Source: Paenibacillus sp. FSL H8-0079 (GTDB lineage Bacteria; Bacillota; Bacilli; Paenibacillales; Paenibacillaceae). Taken from it: a DNA stretch of 64,000 nt. The DNA lies in contig NZ_CP150300.1 in assembly GCF_037991315.1 (NCBI RefSeq), positions 3,720,001 through 3,784,000 on the forward strand, written 5' to 3'. This document shows, piece after piece, positions 16,794 to 25,888 of this stretch (the first letter of the stretch is position 1; the number at the start of each line of letters is the position of its first letter). The position numbers were made by a program, and so were the translations under genes. The notes under the pieces are model-generated. The model was not told the DNA's origin. It saw only the letters and a list, made by a program, of their open reading frames with translations, and did not search any database.

Positions 16794-19373
16794 TTATGGC
16801 TCAATTCCCCATACCAGCTGACCATTCACATACCCGGTAACCTTATCATGGTTTGCGAACTGATTACCGGTTGCCTTGAACGAGTAATCGTTAGTTTGAG
16901 TATAATTCGTCCAATTGTTTTTGGAAAAACGAGCTTGAAGCTCAGCGCTCTGGCCTGCATTCAGCGTTCCCGCAGCACTTGTAAAGCCCACTTCAAGATA
17001 ATGATCGGCTCCGGCAACTGGAGTCGCCAGTTTAACGAAATTGCTCGTTACATTCGCACTGCCCATACTGGCCCAGTCGGACCAGAAACTCTGAGCTTCT
17101 TCCCCGTCGATCGTATAGTAATAACGGAGTTTTACATCACTCAACGAAATGGCCGAAGTACCAGAGTTGACCAATTTGAATTTGGGTGAGATTCCGTTGG
17201 TCGATGCACTTGTATTGCCGTTAAAAGCTTGAATCGTCAAATCCCCTGCTGGCACAGTAACCGTGCTATCTACCACGTTCACCGTAAGCACAGCGTTATT
17301 TCCTCCATTGAAGTGAAAGGTCAATACATTCTGGCCCAAGGGCAGCGTAGCAAGATAGGATTTGTTCAGAACAACAGCAGAGCTGGACGCTGTATAATTC
17401 TGACCTGATACAAGCGTAACATTCCCCTTCGTGATGCTTGTGAGCTGACGTCCATTTAAGGTAAGAGACACGCTAATATCCTGCGCTGGATTCGTCGCTT
17501 TATCAAATGTTGCATTCACAGGAGAAATCGAAGCATTCGTACTCGGTGTTGAATCCACAATTTTAACTTTTAACACAGGGTCCTGACCTTGATTAAAATC
17601 CAGAACAATCGAATGCTCGCCAACTGGCAGAGTTGCCAGGTAAGCTTTTTTCAGCAGCAATGTGTTTCCGTTCAAGGTATAGTCCGTCGTTGCGGTCAAA
17701 GTATTGTTTCCTGCCCGAAGAGCAGTCAGCGTATTTCCGTTCGCATTTACCGTTACGGCTTTGTCACTTTGATTGGGTGTGTATTTGTCAAATTCAACAT
17801 TTACAGGTGTGATGGATGCACTGGGGTTGGGATTGTTAACCTTTAGATTCGGCAGTTCATCCAACGTAATGACATAATCGCTTTGATAAAGCGTTTTCAA
17901 AGTTGCCGGGTAGTTAAAAGCAGAACTCATCAGATGCTCGCCATACCAAGGGCAGAAGTACAGCCATCCTGATTTCTCCTCTGTAAGATTCTTCACGCTT
18001 GGAATCGTGTCGTTCTCCGTCATGGCAACCATTTTCGTACCACCTGTCAACTCAACAAGCTTATAGAAAATCGAGGTAATTGCATCCTCATTCGGTACGC
18101 CGGACAAACCGTCATAACGGTTGTAGATCGTATTGTATTTATCATACCCAACAAGATCTACCTGATCATCGCCCGGATACCAGGCAGGAGAAGTACTGTA
18201 TACGTAGCTGTTGTAAGTCCAAATCAGATTATGCAAGCCATATGTTTCGGTCAGTTCGGTATATAGCAGATCCCATAGCTCTTTGTACACTTCTGCGCCT
18301 GCCGAAGCCCACCAGAACCATGCACCTTCCCCGTTCAGCCCGCCATTGCCTTCTGCTTCATGATACGGACGGAACAGCACCGGCACATCGTTATCTTGCA
18401 AAATCAGCAATTGCTCTGCCAGATCCTCGATGGTCATCATCACGTATTGATACTCTTTCGTACCGGGAATTACCGCATTCGCTGTATCAAAATTCGTTTC
18501 TGTTGGCTTGTAGGTAGCTTCTTTCCAATCGACAAAGTCCCCAAGCTCATACGTATTGAAATTACGAGGCACATTGATATGCCAGGAAGCTGTTGCAATG
18601 CCTTCACGGTTATTCACCCAATCAATCATGCGATCGGTTGTACCGTCCTCCCAACCATACAACGGATTATAGTTCATCAAGTCAAAACCACGGATAGCCG
18701 GATACTTTCCGGTAAGATCATGAATCCACTCGAATTCAAGCTCTGTATCTCCGTCATTTCCTCCTCCATAGATCTCTTGCTGACCTGAGATAATGTTGTT
18801 TCCGTATACATCTGTTAAATAATTCATCAAAATTTGAGTTTCCGGTGTAGCTGCTGGATCAGTCAGAACTGGCTGCACATTCAGGGGATCCAGATCAGCA
18901 TGATCCACTGTGAACGTGTCAAAATAAGCGAAGCCCCAACCCGCCTTTAGCTCGATGGTGTTGGCACCCTGATTCAGCTTATGGAAGCCAAAATCAAAGT
19001 CCGACCACGTTGTCGTGTAAGGCAGCATGTATGCCCCCTTGGTAACTCCGTTCACGTTTAAATTTTGAGACCTTCCGTCCGCACTGAGTTCCTGCATATA
19101 TCGTGTGGAGATCGCGTACATGCCGGTTTCCGGGACAGTAACGGTGAAAGTTAGTGTGCCAGAGTTCTGCATCCAGACAAATCCGGTCCCTGAGAATCCG
19201 GGCTTGGGTTGTCCATAGATTGAAGTGACCACTTGAAGATCCGGGGTGAGCTGCGCATTTTCGCTTTCGATGGTGAACAGTGGTGTGTCTGCATGAACGG
19301 GCGCTGTCATTAATCCAAGAAGTAGGGCCAAGGCCAGCATCATTGCGGTTGCCTTTTTGAGCAAATTTTTCAT
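16794..19373 (-). CDS. Secreted GH26 beta-mannanase with X2 and CBM3 modules
   Basis: 859 aa extracellular endo-beta-1,4-mannanase that would cut galactomannan or glucomannan. Order: signal peptide (KNLLKKATAMMLALALLLGL, cleaved near VHA, residue 28); CBM35/6-like beta domain (about 33-158) with a C-terminal ELKAGWGFAYFDTFTVDH; GH26 catalytic barrel (about 172-505) with acid/base Glu339 in FRPYHEAEG and nucleophile Glu453 in VAMTEND; two X2 immunoglobulin-like modules (about 517-608 and 612-705, each beginning ASI(T/S)PVN); C-terminal cellulose-binding CBM3 (about 715-859). The third in-frame ATG is chosen as start because AAGGAAG precedes it by 9. Single-gene unit with promoter, cre and terminator. 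Confidence 0.93.
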   Translation of the reverse strand: MKNLLKKATAMMLALALLLGLMTAPVHADTPLFTIESENAQLTPDLQVVTSIYGQPKPGFSGTGFVWMQNSGTLTFTVTVPETGMYAISTRYMQELSADGRSQNLNVNGVTKGAYMLPYTTTWSDFDFGFHKLNQGANTIELKAGWGFAYFDTFTVDHADLDPLNVQPVLTDPAATPETQILMNYLTDVYGNNIISGQQEIYGGGNDGDTELEFEWIHDLTGKYPAIRGFDLMNYNPLYGWEDGTTDRMIDWVNNREGIATASWHINVPRNFNTYELGDFVDWKEATYKPTETNFDTANAVIPGTKEYQYVMMTIEDLAEQLLILQDNDVPVLFRPYHEAEGNGGLNGEGAWFWWASAGAEVYKELWDLLYTELTETYGLHNLIWTYNSYVYSTSPAWYPGDDQVDLVGYDKYNTIYNRYDGLSGVPNEDAITSIFYKLVELTGGTKMVAMTENDTIPSVKNLTEEKSGWLYFCPWYGEHLMSSAFNYPATLKTLYQSDYVITLDELPNLKVNNPNPSASITPVNVEFDKYTPNQSDKAVTVNANGNTLTALRAGNNTLTATTDYTLNGNTLLLKKAYLATLPVGEHSIVLDFNQGQDPVLKVKIVDSTPSTNASISPVNATFDKATNPAQDISVSLTLNGRQLTSITKGNVTLVSGQNYTASSSAVVLNKSYLATLPLGQNVLTFHFNGGNNAVLTVNVVDSTVTVPAGDLTIQAFNGNTSASTNGISPKFKLVNSGTSAISLSDVKLRYYYTIDGEEAQSFWSDWASMGSANVTSNFVKLATPVAGADHYLEVGFTSAAGTLNAGQSAELQARFSKNNWTNYTQTNDYSFKATGNQFANHDKVTGYVNGQLVWGIEP

Positions 19374-19431
19374 CAATTCCATCTTCCTTCCCAAGTGAAA
19401 TATGATAATGAAATGTCAATGAACCCATTCA

Positions 19432-19445
19432 TGATGGCGCTTTCA
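19432..19445. promoter_or_regulatory. cre-like CcpA site at the mannanase start
   Basis: Minus-strand TGAAAGCGCCATCA fits the cre consensus with one mismatch and covers the predicted transcription start, suggesting glucose repression of the mannanase. Confidence 0.55.
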
Positions 19446-19450
19446 TAGTA

Positions 19451-19479
19451 AACATAGCATGTGCATCAATTTTTGTAAA
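19451..19479 (-). promoter_or_regulatory. Promoter of the mannanase gene
   Basis: Minus-strand TTTACA (19479-19474), 17-base spacer, TATGTT (19456-19451). The remaining part of the 363-base gap to pucE holds a cre and a bidirectional terminator and no gene. Confidence 0.65.
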
Positions 19480-19652
19480 TATATGGTGAATACAAATGTT
19501 AAAACTTCTTTTATACCAGCCTTTTAAACATCTATCCTCCTTTCTCTCACCAGACTTGATGATTGACGAAAACGGTTCATTATCTAATCAAATTAGCGTA
19601 TGAAACTTCATTTCACATTAGATGTGTATCTGGCAGAAAATCGGATAAACAA

Positions 19653-19685
19653 CAAAAAAAAGCATTCCTGTTCGAATGCTTTTTC
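19653..19685. terminator. Bidirectional terminator after the xanthine dehydrogenase genes
   Basis: GCATTC and GAATGC arms with A-runs before and T-runs after (AAAAAAAGCATTC ... GAATGCTTTTT), so usable on both strands. It ends the pucC-pucD-pucE transcript on the minus strand. Confidence 0.85.
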
Positions 19686-19736
19686 AAGTACGTTTCTTCA
19701 ATTGCCCTCGTTTATGTCTGCGGCCTGCGTCCCGGC

Positions 19737-20255
19737 TCAACTTACGGTTTCCTCGGTAGATGTTTCCGTGAGCGCACAACGTTCCCCTGCTTTGCGTACC
19801 GCCCGAATAATCCCCCCGTATCCGGTACATCGACATAGATTCCCGCACAGTCCTGTTTCAATCTGATCTTGTGAAGGCTCAGGATGTGCATCCAGCAATG
19901 CCTTGGTTGAGATCACCATGCCCGGAGTACAGTAGCCGCACTGGAAACCACCTTCCTCCACAAAAGCCTGTTGAATCGGATGCAGAGTACCTTTCTCTTC
20001 GCCGTGCAGACCTTCAATGGTCGTAATATCACTGCCTTCACATTGATAAGCCATAACAAGACAGGAATTCACGGGCTCTCCATCGATTAGAACCATACAT
20101 GCGCCGCAGCGACCGACTTCGCACGATACTTTGGTACCCGTTAGTTGTAAATGAGTTCGAAGCACATCGACAAGTCGGGTCGTTTGCGCGATCTCCAGAT
20201 GTTTCTGTTCGCCATTTACAACGGCTGTCCAGTGGTTTTCAAGCGGTTTACTCAT
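19737..20255 (-). CDS. pucE: Xanthine dehydrogenase, iron-sulfur subunit
   Basis: 172 aa electron-transfer subunit that passes electrons from the Mo site to FAD. Two 2Fe-2S domains are visible: the plant-type N-terminal site CEVGRCGAC (around residues 45-53) with a further Cys near 65, and the all-alpha C-terminal site GFQCGYCTPGMVISTKALL then CGNLCRCTGYGGI. Its ATG overlaps the stop of pucD by 4 bases (ATGA), so subunits are made together. Last gene of the pucC-D-E unit. Confidence 0.95.
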   Translation of the reverse strand: MSKPLENHWTAVVNGEQKHLEIAQTTRLVDVLRTHLQLTGTKVSCEVGRCGACMVLIDGEPVNSCLVMAYQCEGSDITTIEGLHGEEKGTLHPIQQAFVEEGGFQCGYCTPGMVISTKALLDAHPEPSQDQIETGLCGNLCRCTGYGGIIRAVRKAGERCALTETSTEETVS

Positions 20256-22714
20256 GATGGACTCACTCCTTCCTGCAAAGGTACATTTAAAGGTCTGACC
20301 AGTTGTTCTCTCTGTACAGGAAGACGGTTGACCCTCACGCCTGTCGCCTGATGAATTGCGGCTGTAATGGCCGGCGCAAGCGCTACGGAACCAATCTCAC
20401 CAATGCCTCTCGGACCAAATGAATCACCTTCGGGCAAGTCTTCAATAGCCTCAACCTCCAGATTGGTATGAATATCCCGAATCGTTGGGATCAGATACGT
20501 ATCGAGGTTGGTAGTTACATAGCGGCTGTCCTGCATAACCGCATCCTCGGTCAACGTAAATCCAAGGGCCATGACACTGCCGCCTTCAATCTGTCCAATG
20601 TAACCCATGGGGTTGATAACCGGGCCTGCCGCCACAACATGACGTGTATCGAGCAGCTTTGTCTCCCCGGTTAAGGTATTCACTTCCACCTCTGCCGCAA
20701 CTGCGGCATACGTATACAAATAATGCCCACCTACCACGTTGTCCGGCGTAGTTGGGTAATCAAACTTTGTATCGAAAATCCATTCATCGGCTTCACCCTG
20801 CATCGCGAGTTCAGCATAAGAGACCACAAAGTCTGATGGGGCTTCCAATTTCGCCTGGTATTGAGATACGCCTGAATAACTTTCAGCAATTTGAGCACTT
20901 TCAGTCCCTCCAGCAACGATCTCAGCCACTTCAGTTCTTTCAGCCTTCTCGCTCTTTCCTGTCTTTTGCACATCTGTTTCTACTTCTGAAGTGTCTGCAG
21001 GAAGCTGGCCTTTACGCCATATACCACCAGGTCCTGTTACCAGTTCATCTGCCGGAATGTCCGACATTTCAGACGCGACAGCGAGAGCACGGGAACGAAA
21101 CGGAGTCTGTAACCGCTGCAGAGCCATCCATGCCATCGTTGTTGAACGCGAAGCGGTACTTGACCCACTGTGTGGCACACGGTCCGTGTCTCCAATGATG
21201 ATACTGAGATCCGATGTACTGCATTGGAACAGATCACATAACATAATTTCCAGCGTTGCAACGAGTCCCTGACCGAATTCTTCGTAGCTGAACGCCACCT
21301 CAATCTTGCCTTCGTTATTCAGGGACAGACGGCCTCCCGCAGGGTCCGGAATGCCGTAACCCAGCCCTGCACCATGCATGGCGATGGCTGCTCCGACTCC
21401 GCGTTTAATCCACGGCGGCAGAGCAGGATCTGCCGGGGGACTCTGATGTTTTTGCCAAAGTTCAGAGCGATCCAATGCCTCCCATACTTGAGACAGTCCA
21501 TCCGTGACCAGAATCCGTTGATTCAGTGGTCCGGGATCATTCTTTTCCCTCATATTGCGTCTACGGAACTCCCAAGGGTCCATGTTCATGATTTCTGCAA
21601 GCCGATCCATCTGGCCTTCCATGCCAAAAATCGCCTGGTTCCCGCCAAATCCGCGAAACTCACCCGACACCCCGTTATTTGTATACACAGACACGCCTTC
21701 CACATCCACATTCGGAATGGCGTAGGGTCCAAGGCAATGCTCGGTACAGAAGTTCAGCACGGGTGCACCAAGTGTCGCGTACGCTCCGGTATCTGCTGTA
21801 ATGCGGACACGATGCGCATGTATGATACCTTCTCGACTCATGCCGGTCTGCATTTCAATCTTCATTGGATGTCGTTTCAATCCTGCACGTACGGATTCTT
21901 TACGCGAATTATGCATTTTCACAGGACGTCCGCATCTCAAGGCCAGCAATGCACCATAAGGCTGTACGTTGAGTTCATCTTTTCCACCAAATGAACCACC
22001 AATGGGTGAAGACACCACCCGGATATCTTCTTCGGGACAACCAATAATGCGTGCAAGTTGCATCCGGTCTTTATATCCATGTTGCGTTGCCGCGTATACA
22101 TTCAGCCTTCCTTCTTCATCTGGGACAAACAGGCCACCTTCTGTCTCCATGTAAGCATGCATCTGGCGAGGCGTATAATACGTCTCTGTCACGATATGAT
22201 CACACGTGGCAAAGGCTTGCTCGGCATCTCCACGTTTGATCTCCGTGCGATGCAGCACATTGCCTGGACCATGCTCATGCAGCTCTGGTGCGCCGGGAGC
22301 CAACGCAGCATCTGTACTATTCAGCGGCGTGAGTTCCTCATACACTACCCGAATCGCATCCAGTGCAAGCGCCGCACGTTCCGGGGAATCCGCAGCAACC
22401 GCTGCAATGGCGTCACCGACATAACGCACAATATCCTCGCAGAACACTGGCTGATCCGGGGTCGCTATGCCAAAACGATTCAGTCCAGGCACATCTTTGG
22501 AGGTCAGAACCGCATAGACACCTTCCAACGCCTCAGCTTCCGAAGTATCTATAGACAGCAGGCGAGCATAAGGATATTCGCTTCGCAATACCCTTCCATG
22601 AATCATGTCAGGTAGCGTCATATCCGTCAGGTATTGAAGCTGGCCAGTTACTTTGGGTGCCCCATCTGGCCGCAGGTGCCAGCGTTTCCCGCTCTGTTTC
22701 CGATTCAGCAGCAT
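20252..22714 (-). CDS. pucD: Xanthine dehydrogenase, molybdopterin-binding subunit
   Basis: 820 aa catalytic subunit that hydroxylates hypoxanthine and xanthine to urate at a molybdenum cofactor. Family blocks: GAPKVTGQLQYLTDM near the start, VSSPIGGSFGGKDE near 240 (Mo-cofactor glycine loop), GEFRGFGGNQAIFGMEGQMD near 355 and the C-terminal FGPRGIGEIGSVALAPAI with the active-site Glu. It is longer than B. subtilis PucD (about 745 aa), apparently because of a low-complexity, Glu/Lys/Ser-rich stretch near residues 575-630 (KTGKSEKAERTEVAEI). AAAGGGGGAGAGGGATC precedes the ATG. Confidence 0.95.
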   Translation of the reverse strand: MLLNRKQSGKRWHLRPDGAPKVTGQLQYLTDMTLPDMIHGRVLRSEYPYARLLSIDTSEAEALEGVYAVLTSKDVPGLNRFGIATPDQPVFCEDIVRYVGDAIAAVAADSPERAALALDAIRVVYEELTPLNSTDAALAPGAPELHEHGPGNVLHRTEIKRGDAEQAFATCDHIVTETYYTPRQMHAYMETEGGLFVPDEEGRLNVYAATQHGYKDRMQLARIIGCPEEDIRVVSSPIGGSFGGKDELNVQPYGALLALRCGRPVKMHNSRKESVRAGLKRHPMKIEMQTGMSREGIIHAHRVRITADTGAYATLGAPVLNFCTEHCLGPYAIPNVDVEGVSVYTNNGVSGEFRGFGGNQAIFGMEGQMDRLAEIMNMDPWEFRRRNMREKNDPGPLNQRILVTDGLSQVWEALDRSELWQKHQSPPADPALPPWIKRGVGAAIAMHGAGLGYGIPDPAGGRLSLNNEGKIEVAFSYEEFGQGLVATLEIMLCDLFQCSTSDLSIIIGDTDRVPHSGSSTASRSTTMAWMALQRLQTPFRSRALAVASEMSDIPADELVTGPGGIWRKGQLPADTSEVETDVQKTGKSEKAERTEVAEIVAGGTESAQIAESYSGVSQYQAKLEAPSDFVVSYAELAMQGEADEWIFDTKFDYPTTPDNVVGGHYLYTYAAVAAEVEVNTLTGETKLLDTRHVVAAGPVINPMGYIGQIEGGSVMALGFTLTEDAVMQDSRYVTTNLDTYLIPTIRDIHTNLEVEAIEDLPEGDSFGPRGIGEIGSVALAPAITAAIHQATGVRVNRLPVQREQLVRPLNVPLQEGVSPS

Positions 22715-22747
22715 GATCCCTCTCCCCCTTTGTGTGATCCCATTTTT

Positions 22748-23662
22748 CTATTCGTGAAGTGCCTCCCATAGCCCGGCACCAAGCATGTTGCCTGCGGTCT
22801 GCTTGCGATAATGTTCTGTTGCAAATGCATCGCTATAAGTCATAAATTCGCTAGCTACAGTGGCTCCGAGAGTCGCGGCTTGCATGACAGAAGCTTCGCT
22901 ACCAAGAAGCTGTTGTTCTGACTCCAGAAGTCGCATCGCCATGCCTGAGCCCCCGCCAGCCGCAATCGCAATCTTGGTCCAGCGGTTATCCGAGTCAATC
23001 TCTCCATACAACGCAACCGTCACCAGCGATGCACTGAACGTCTCCCGTCGACCCAGCTTGCGATAAAAGGAAACTTCTCGTGCAGCAAGTCTGTACTCAC
23101 CTTCCACATCAAGCATAGAGGACGGTCTCATCGGAATATGAATCGAGATTAATACGTCCCCTGGATTACGGCTGCCATCCCGTCCACCCTGAAGCCAGGA
23201 AGACACACTGCAGATCTCGATGCCGCTGTCCGTCAACCAGTGCAGCTCCGCATCATATACAAGTAAAGCAGTCAGTGTATCACCCACTCCGGATACAACA
23301 TTCCCGCCAATGGTTGCCACATTTCGAATGGAAGGAGCAGCAATTGCATTCACCGCTTCTTGCAGGATCGGCAGTTGATGCAACAACGCGTCTGAAGTAC
23401 ATTCCTTCAATCGGGTCATGGCTCCAATCACCATCTCATCTCCACGAATAGATAAACCGCTCATTTCAGGAATACGACCCAGACTAATCATGTGTTCAGG
23501 CGCTGGAATCAAGCCACCTTCCCACTGGGTTCGCAGCAATGTTCCACCTGCCGTAAAACAACATATTCCCTTCAGTCTACTTCTCAACGTTTGCAGTTCT
23601 TGCAGATTCTCAGGTTGCCATACCGATGGCATGGCTCCAGAACCGTATGCCGGTATTACCAT
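22748..23662 (-). CDS. pucC: Xanthine dehydrogenase, FAD-binding subunit
   Basis: 304 aa FAD subunit that hands electrons to NAD. The N-terminal FAD-binding domain is of the CO-dehydrogenase-flavoprotein type (FTAGGTLLRTQWEGG near residue 36; IRNVATIGGNVVSGVGDTLT near 112, the second FAD contact), followed by the C-terminal domain. First gene of the pucC-D-E unit; the preceding pucB has its own terminator, so a promoter is expected in 23663-23878, though none was clear. Confidence 0.92.
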   Translation of the reverse strand: MVIPAYGSGAMPSVWQPENLQELQTLRSRLKGICCFTAGGTLLRTQWEGGLIPAPEHMISLGRIPEMSGLSIRGDEMVIGAMTRLKECTSDALLHQLPILQEAVNAIAAPSIRNVATIGGNVVSGVGDTLTALLVYDAELHWLTDSGIEICSVSSWLQGGRDGSRNPGDVLISIHIPMRPSSMLDVEGEYRLAAREVSFYRKLGRRETFSASLVTVALYGEIDSDNRWTKIAIAAGGGSGMAMRLLESEQQLLGSEASVMQAATLGATVASEFMTYSDAFATEHYRKQTAGNMLGAGLWEALHE

Positions 23663-23870
23663 CGCTGCATCCCCTTTCTCTCTCTTCCTTGGGCAGGAAA
23701 TTCAACCGTCTGATCCAGATAATTCTTCAAATCATATGAGAGTTCAGCAACAACGTCAATTACCTTCACATCGTTTTGGATAAATGTATAAAACCTGCGT
23801 TCCATTTGTGCTTGATGCATCATGATCTAACGAAAGCTAATACAGTCTCTCTTTCACCACACGTTAAAAG

Positions 23871-23907
23871 AAGACAAACAGGCCAACCAGACTGCCTGGC
23901 TGACCTG
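23871..23907 (-). terminator. Terminator after pucB
   Basis: A 12-pair stem, minus-strand CAGGTCAGCCAG with CTGGTTGGCCTG (two G-U pairs), followed by TTTGTCTTCTTTT. It separates pucB from pucC. Confidence 0.75.
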
Positions 23908-23952
23908 ATCATGTTATTAAATTATACATAGTTAATAATCTTCTCCTGTTAT

Positions 23953-24600
23953 TTAGTCTGTCTTCTCCGATTCATATACATGATTCAGAATACGTTCCAA
24001 TTCCGGTTCTGTATCCGCATCCCAGAAACTAGTCTCAGACAGTGGTACATGTACACCTGAATAGTTAGCGCTGCGCATAATCTTGCGTGCCCCCTCATCT
24101 CCATGCAAGGACAACAGAGGTCCGAACATGTGAGAGCGAAAAGCAACGGGCGGTTTACCTCCCTCACCATCTGTTGCTGCAACATAGTCACTCAGCTTGT
24201 GGGTAGCCAATGCCGTGGTCACCAGATTGATATCCTGTACTTGTAATAAAGGCTGATCCCCCAGAAGCATGAGGATGCCCTCCGGTTTATACTCCATGGC
24301 GGACAATACGCCAGAATGAAGAGAATTGGCCATGCCGCAGGCATAGTCAGCACAGACTACAATACGAAGTCTTGCTGTGGGATGATAGGCATACGTGGCA
24401 GAATCAAACCATTTTACAGGCAGCCATGCCAACGAATCTTCCGGTTTGACCACACAAACCACTTGATCCAACTCCGAATTCAGCGCAGCTTCCAATGACC
24501 ATGCAGCCAGCGACCTTCCGTCAGGCATGACAACCGAGAGTTTATCCCGACCAAGGCGACGACTCTTACCTGCTGCCAGAACTATGCCCGTCATTCGCAT
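23953..24600 (-). CDS. pucB: MobA/MocA-type molybdenum cofactor nucleotidyltransferase
   Basis: 215 aa. NTP-transferase signature GIVLAAGKSRRLGRDKL at the N-terminus, then ILMLLGDQPLLQVQDINLV with the metal-binding GDxP. Relatives (MocA, PucB) attach a nucleotide, usually CMP, to molybdopterin for xanthine dehydrogenase. The ATG at 24600 is used because GGGGAG precedes it by 8; it lies inside the end of pucA, so the two overlap by about 35 bases. Same unit as pucA, consistent with cofactor supply for PucD. Confidence 0.88.
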   Translation of the reverse strand: MRMTGIVLAAGKSRRLGRDKLSVVMPDGRSLAAWSLEAALNSELDQVVCVVKPEDSLAWLPVKWFDSATYAYHPTARLRIVVCADYACGMANSLHSGVLSAMEYKPEGILMLLGDQPLLQVQDINLVTTALATHKLSDYVAATDGEGGKPPVAFRSHMFGPLLSLHGDEGARKIMRSANYSGVHVPLSETSFWDADTEPELERILNHVYESEKTD

Positions 24601-25846
24601 GTGCAACGCTCCCCTTCTGCACCTCGGAACTCAAGGAAGAGACCTTATGTTTACATGCGATCAATTCAGCTGCAATGCTGATGGCGATCTCTTCGGGACC
24701 GTCTGCCCCGATACTCAAACCAACGGGAGAATGCACATATTTCATCGGTGGTAAGCCATCCAGCAGACGGACTGTACGTGTTTTGGAACCCATGATCCCA
24801 AGATAAGCATACTCACAGTCCACTAATATCTCCAACAGTTCACGTTCGCGGGGAAAATTGTGACTCATTAGAATCAGATAATCTCCGTTGTGCACGTTTA
24901 ACAAAGGCATAATCTCACATGGGAAACCAAGTACAAGTTCAGCTTCAGGGAATCGTTCCGAGGTACATAAGGACTCTCGCCAATCGGCTACAACTACTCG
25001 GAATCCTGCAGATCGGGCGAGTCTGGCAACAGGAATAACATCATTCCCGGCTCCGATGATAATCAGGCGAGGTTTAGGCGTGTATAGCGAAGTATGTTGC
25101 TGCGGGAGGTTCCAGGGATTCGTTGAAACCGTGTTATTTGTCGCTATTTCAGCATCAGCCTCAGAGATATGTTGTGAATTAGCGGATAGATGGGAAGAGT
25201 GAGATCCGTTTGACGTAGCAGATGCCACTTCAGGAACAAGCATAAGGCGAGGTATATCGGGAGAATGTTGTGTTGATGTTGTATGTTCATGCTTGGTATT
25301 TCCACTGCTATGTTGCACATCAACCTGCAATGGCGATCGATTATGATTCGCCACAACATCATGAGAATGGACGAGCGAAGGACGCAAGACTGGATGGTGC
25401 CCCTTTTCCATAGGCTCAGTCCGTCTCCAGTCATATTCAACCTTCGTATAATCATCTTGGAATGTTCGGGTTAATGCTGTTGTAGCCCCGGATTGCAAAC
25501 ACTCATGCATCTTCTGCAACGTATGTCGGAGTTCACCACACACAGGTTCAAGCAACACAACAACGAGCCCGCCGCAGCCGATCGTCTCACCCCAGGACAG
25601 ATCATCCTCAGGACGCATGTCGTATTCCGCGAATTCCATCTGCTTCGTATCCATCACATGGCTCACCCGGGCCTGAAGATCACTCTCCAGGCATCCCGGA
25701 CTGATACTGCCATACATTATGCCATCCTCAGTCAACAGCATAGAGACCCCCTGCTTACGGTAAGCATGACCCTCTACCTTGATCGCTGTTGCGAGCACGC
25801 AGCGCGTTTCACGGGCTGCGATTGCACACAGATCATGCATTTCCAT
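24566..25846 (-). CDS. pucA: XdhC/CoxI-family xanthine dehydrogenase maturation protein with a His-rich insert
   Basis: 426 aa factor thought to protect, sulfurate and insert the molybdenum cofactor. N-terminal XdhC_CoxI domain: TRCVLATAIKVEGHAYRKQG near residue 14 and SISPGCLESDLQARV near 47, WGETIGCGGLVVVLLEP near 85. C-terminal Rossmann domain from about 255: PRLIIIGAGNDVIPVARLAR, SHNFPRERELL, YLGIMGSKTR. Between them is a low-complexity linker (about 141-254) rich in His, Ser, Asn and Thr with 13 His; B. subtilis PucA is about 330 aa and lacks such a length. Start MEMHDL is chosen for its GGAG 6 bases upstream. Confidence 0.88.
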   Translation of the reverse strand: MEMHDLCAIAARETRCVLATAIKVEGHAYRKQGVSMLLTEDGIMYGSISPGCLESDLQARVSHVMDTKQMEFAEYDMRPEDDLSWGETIGCGGLVVVLLEPVCGELRHTLQKMHECLQSGATTALTRTFQDDYTKVEYDWRRTEPMEKGHHPVLRPSLVHSHDVVANHNRSPLQVDVQHSSGNTKHEHTTSTQHSPDIPRLMLVPEVASATSNGSHSSHLSANSQHISEADAEIATNNTVSTNPWNLPQQHTSLYTPKPRLIIIGAGNDVIPVARLARSAGFRVVVADWRESLCTSERFPEAELVLGFPCEIMPLLNVHNGDYLILMSHNFPRERELLEILVDCEYAYLGIMGSKTRTVRLLDGLPPMKYVHSPVGLSIGADGPEEIAISIAAELIACKHKVSSLSSEVQKGSVAHANDGHSSGSR

Positions 25847-25888
25847 AGTGGTCTCCATCCTTTCTCGAATCGCATAAGCTTCCTTCGC

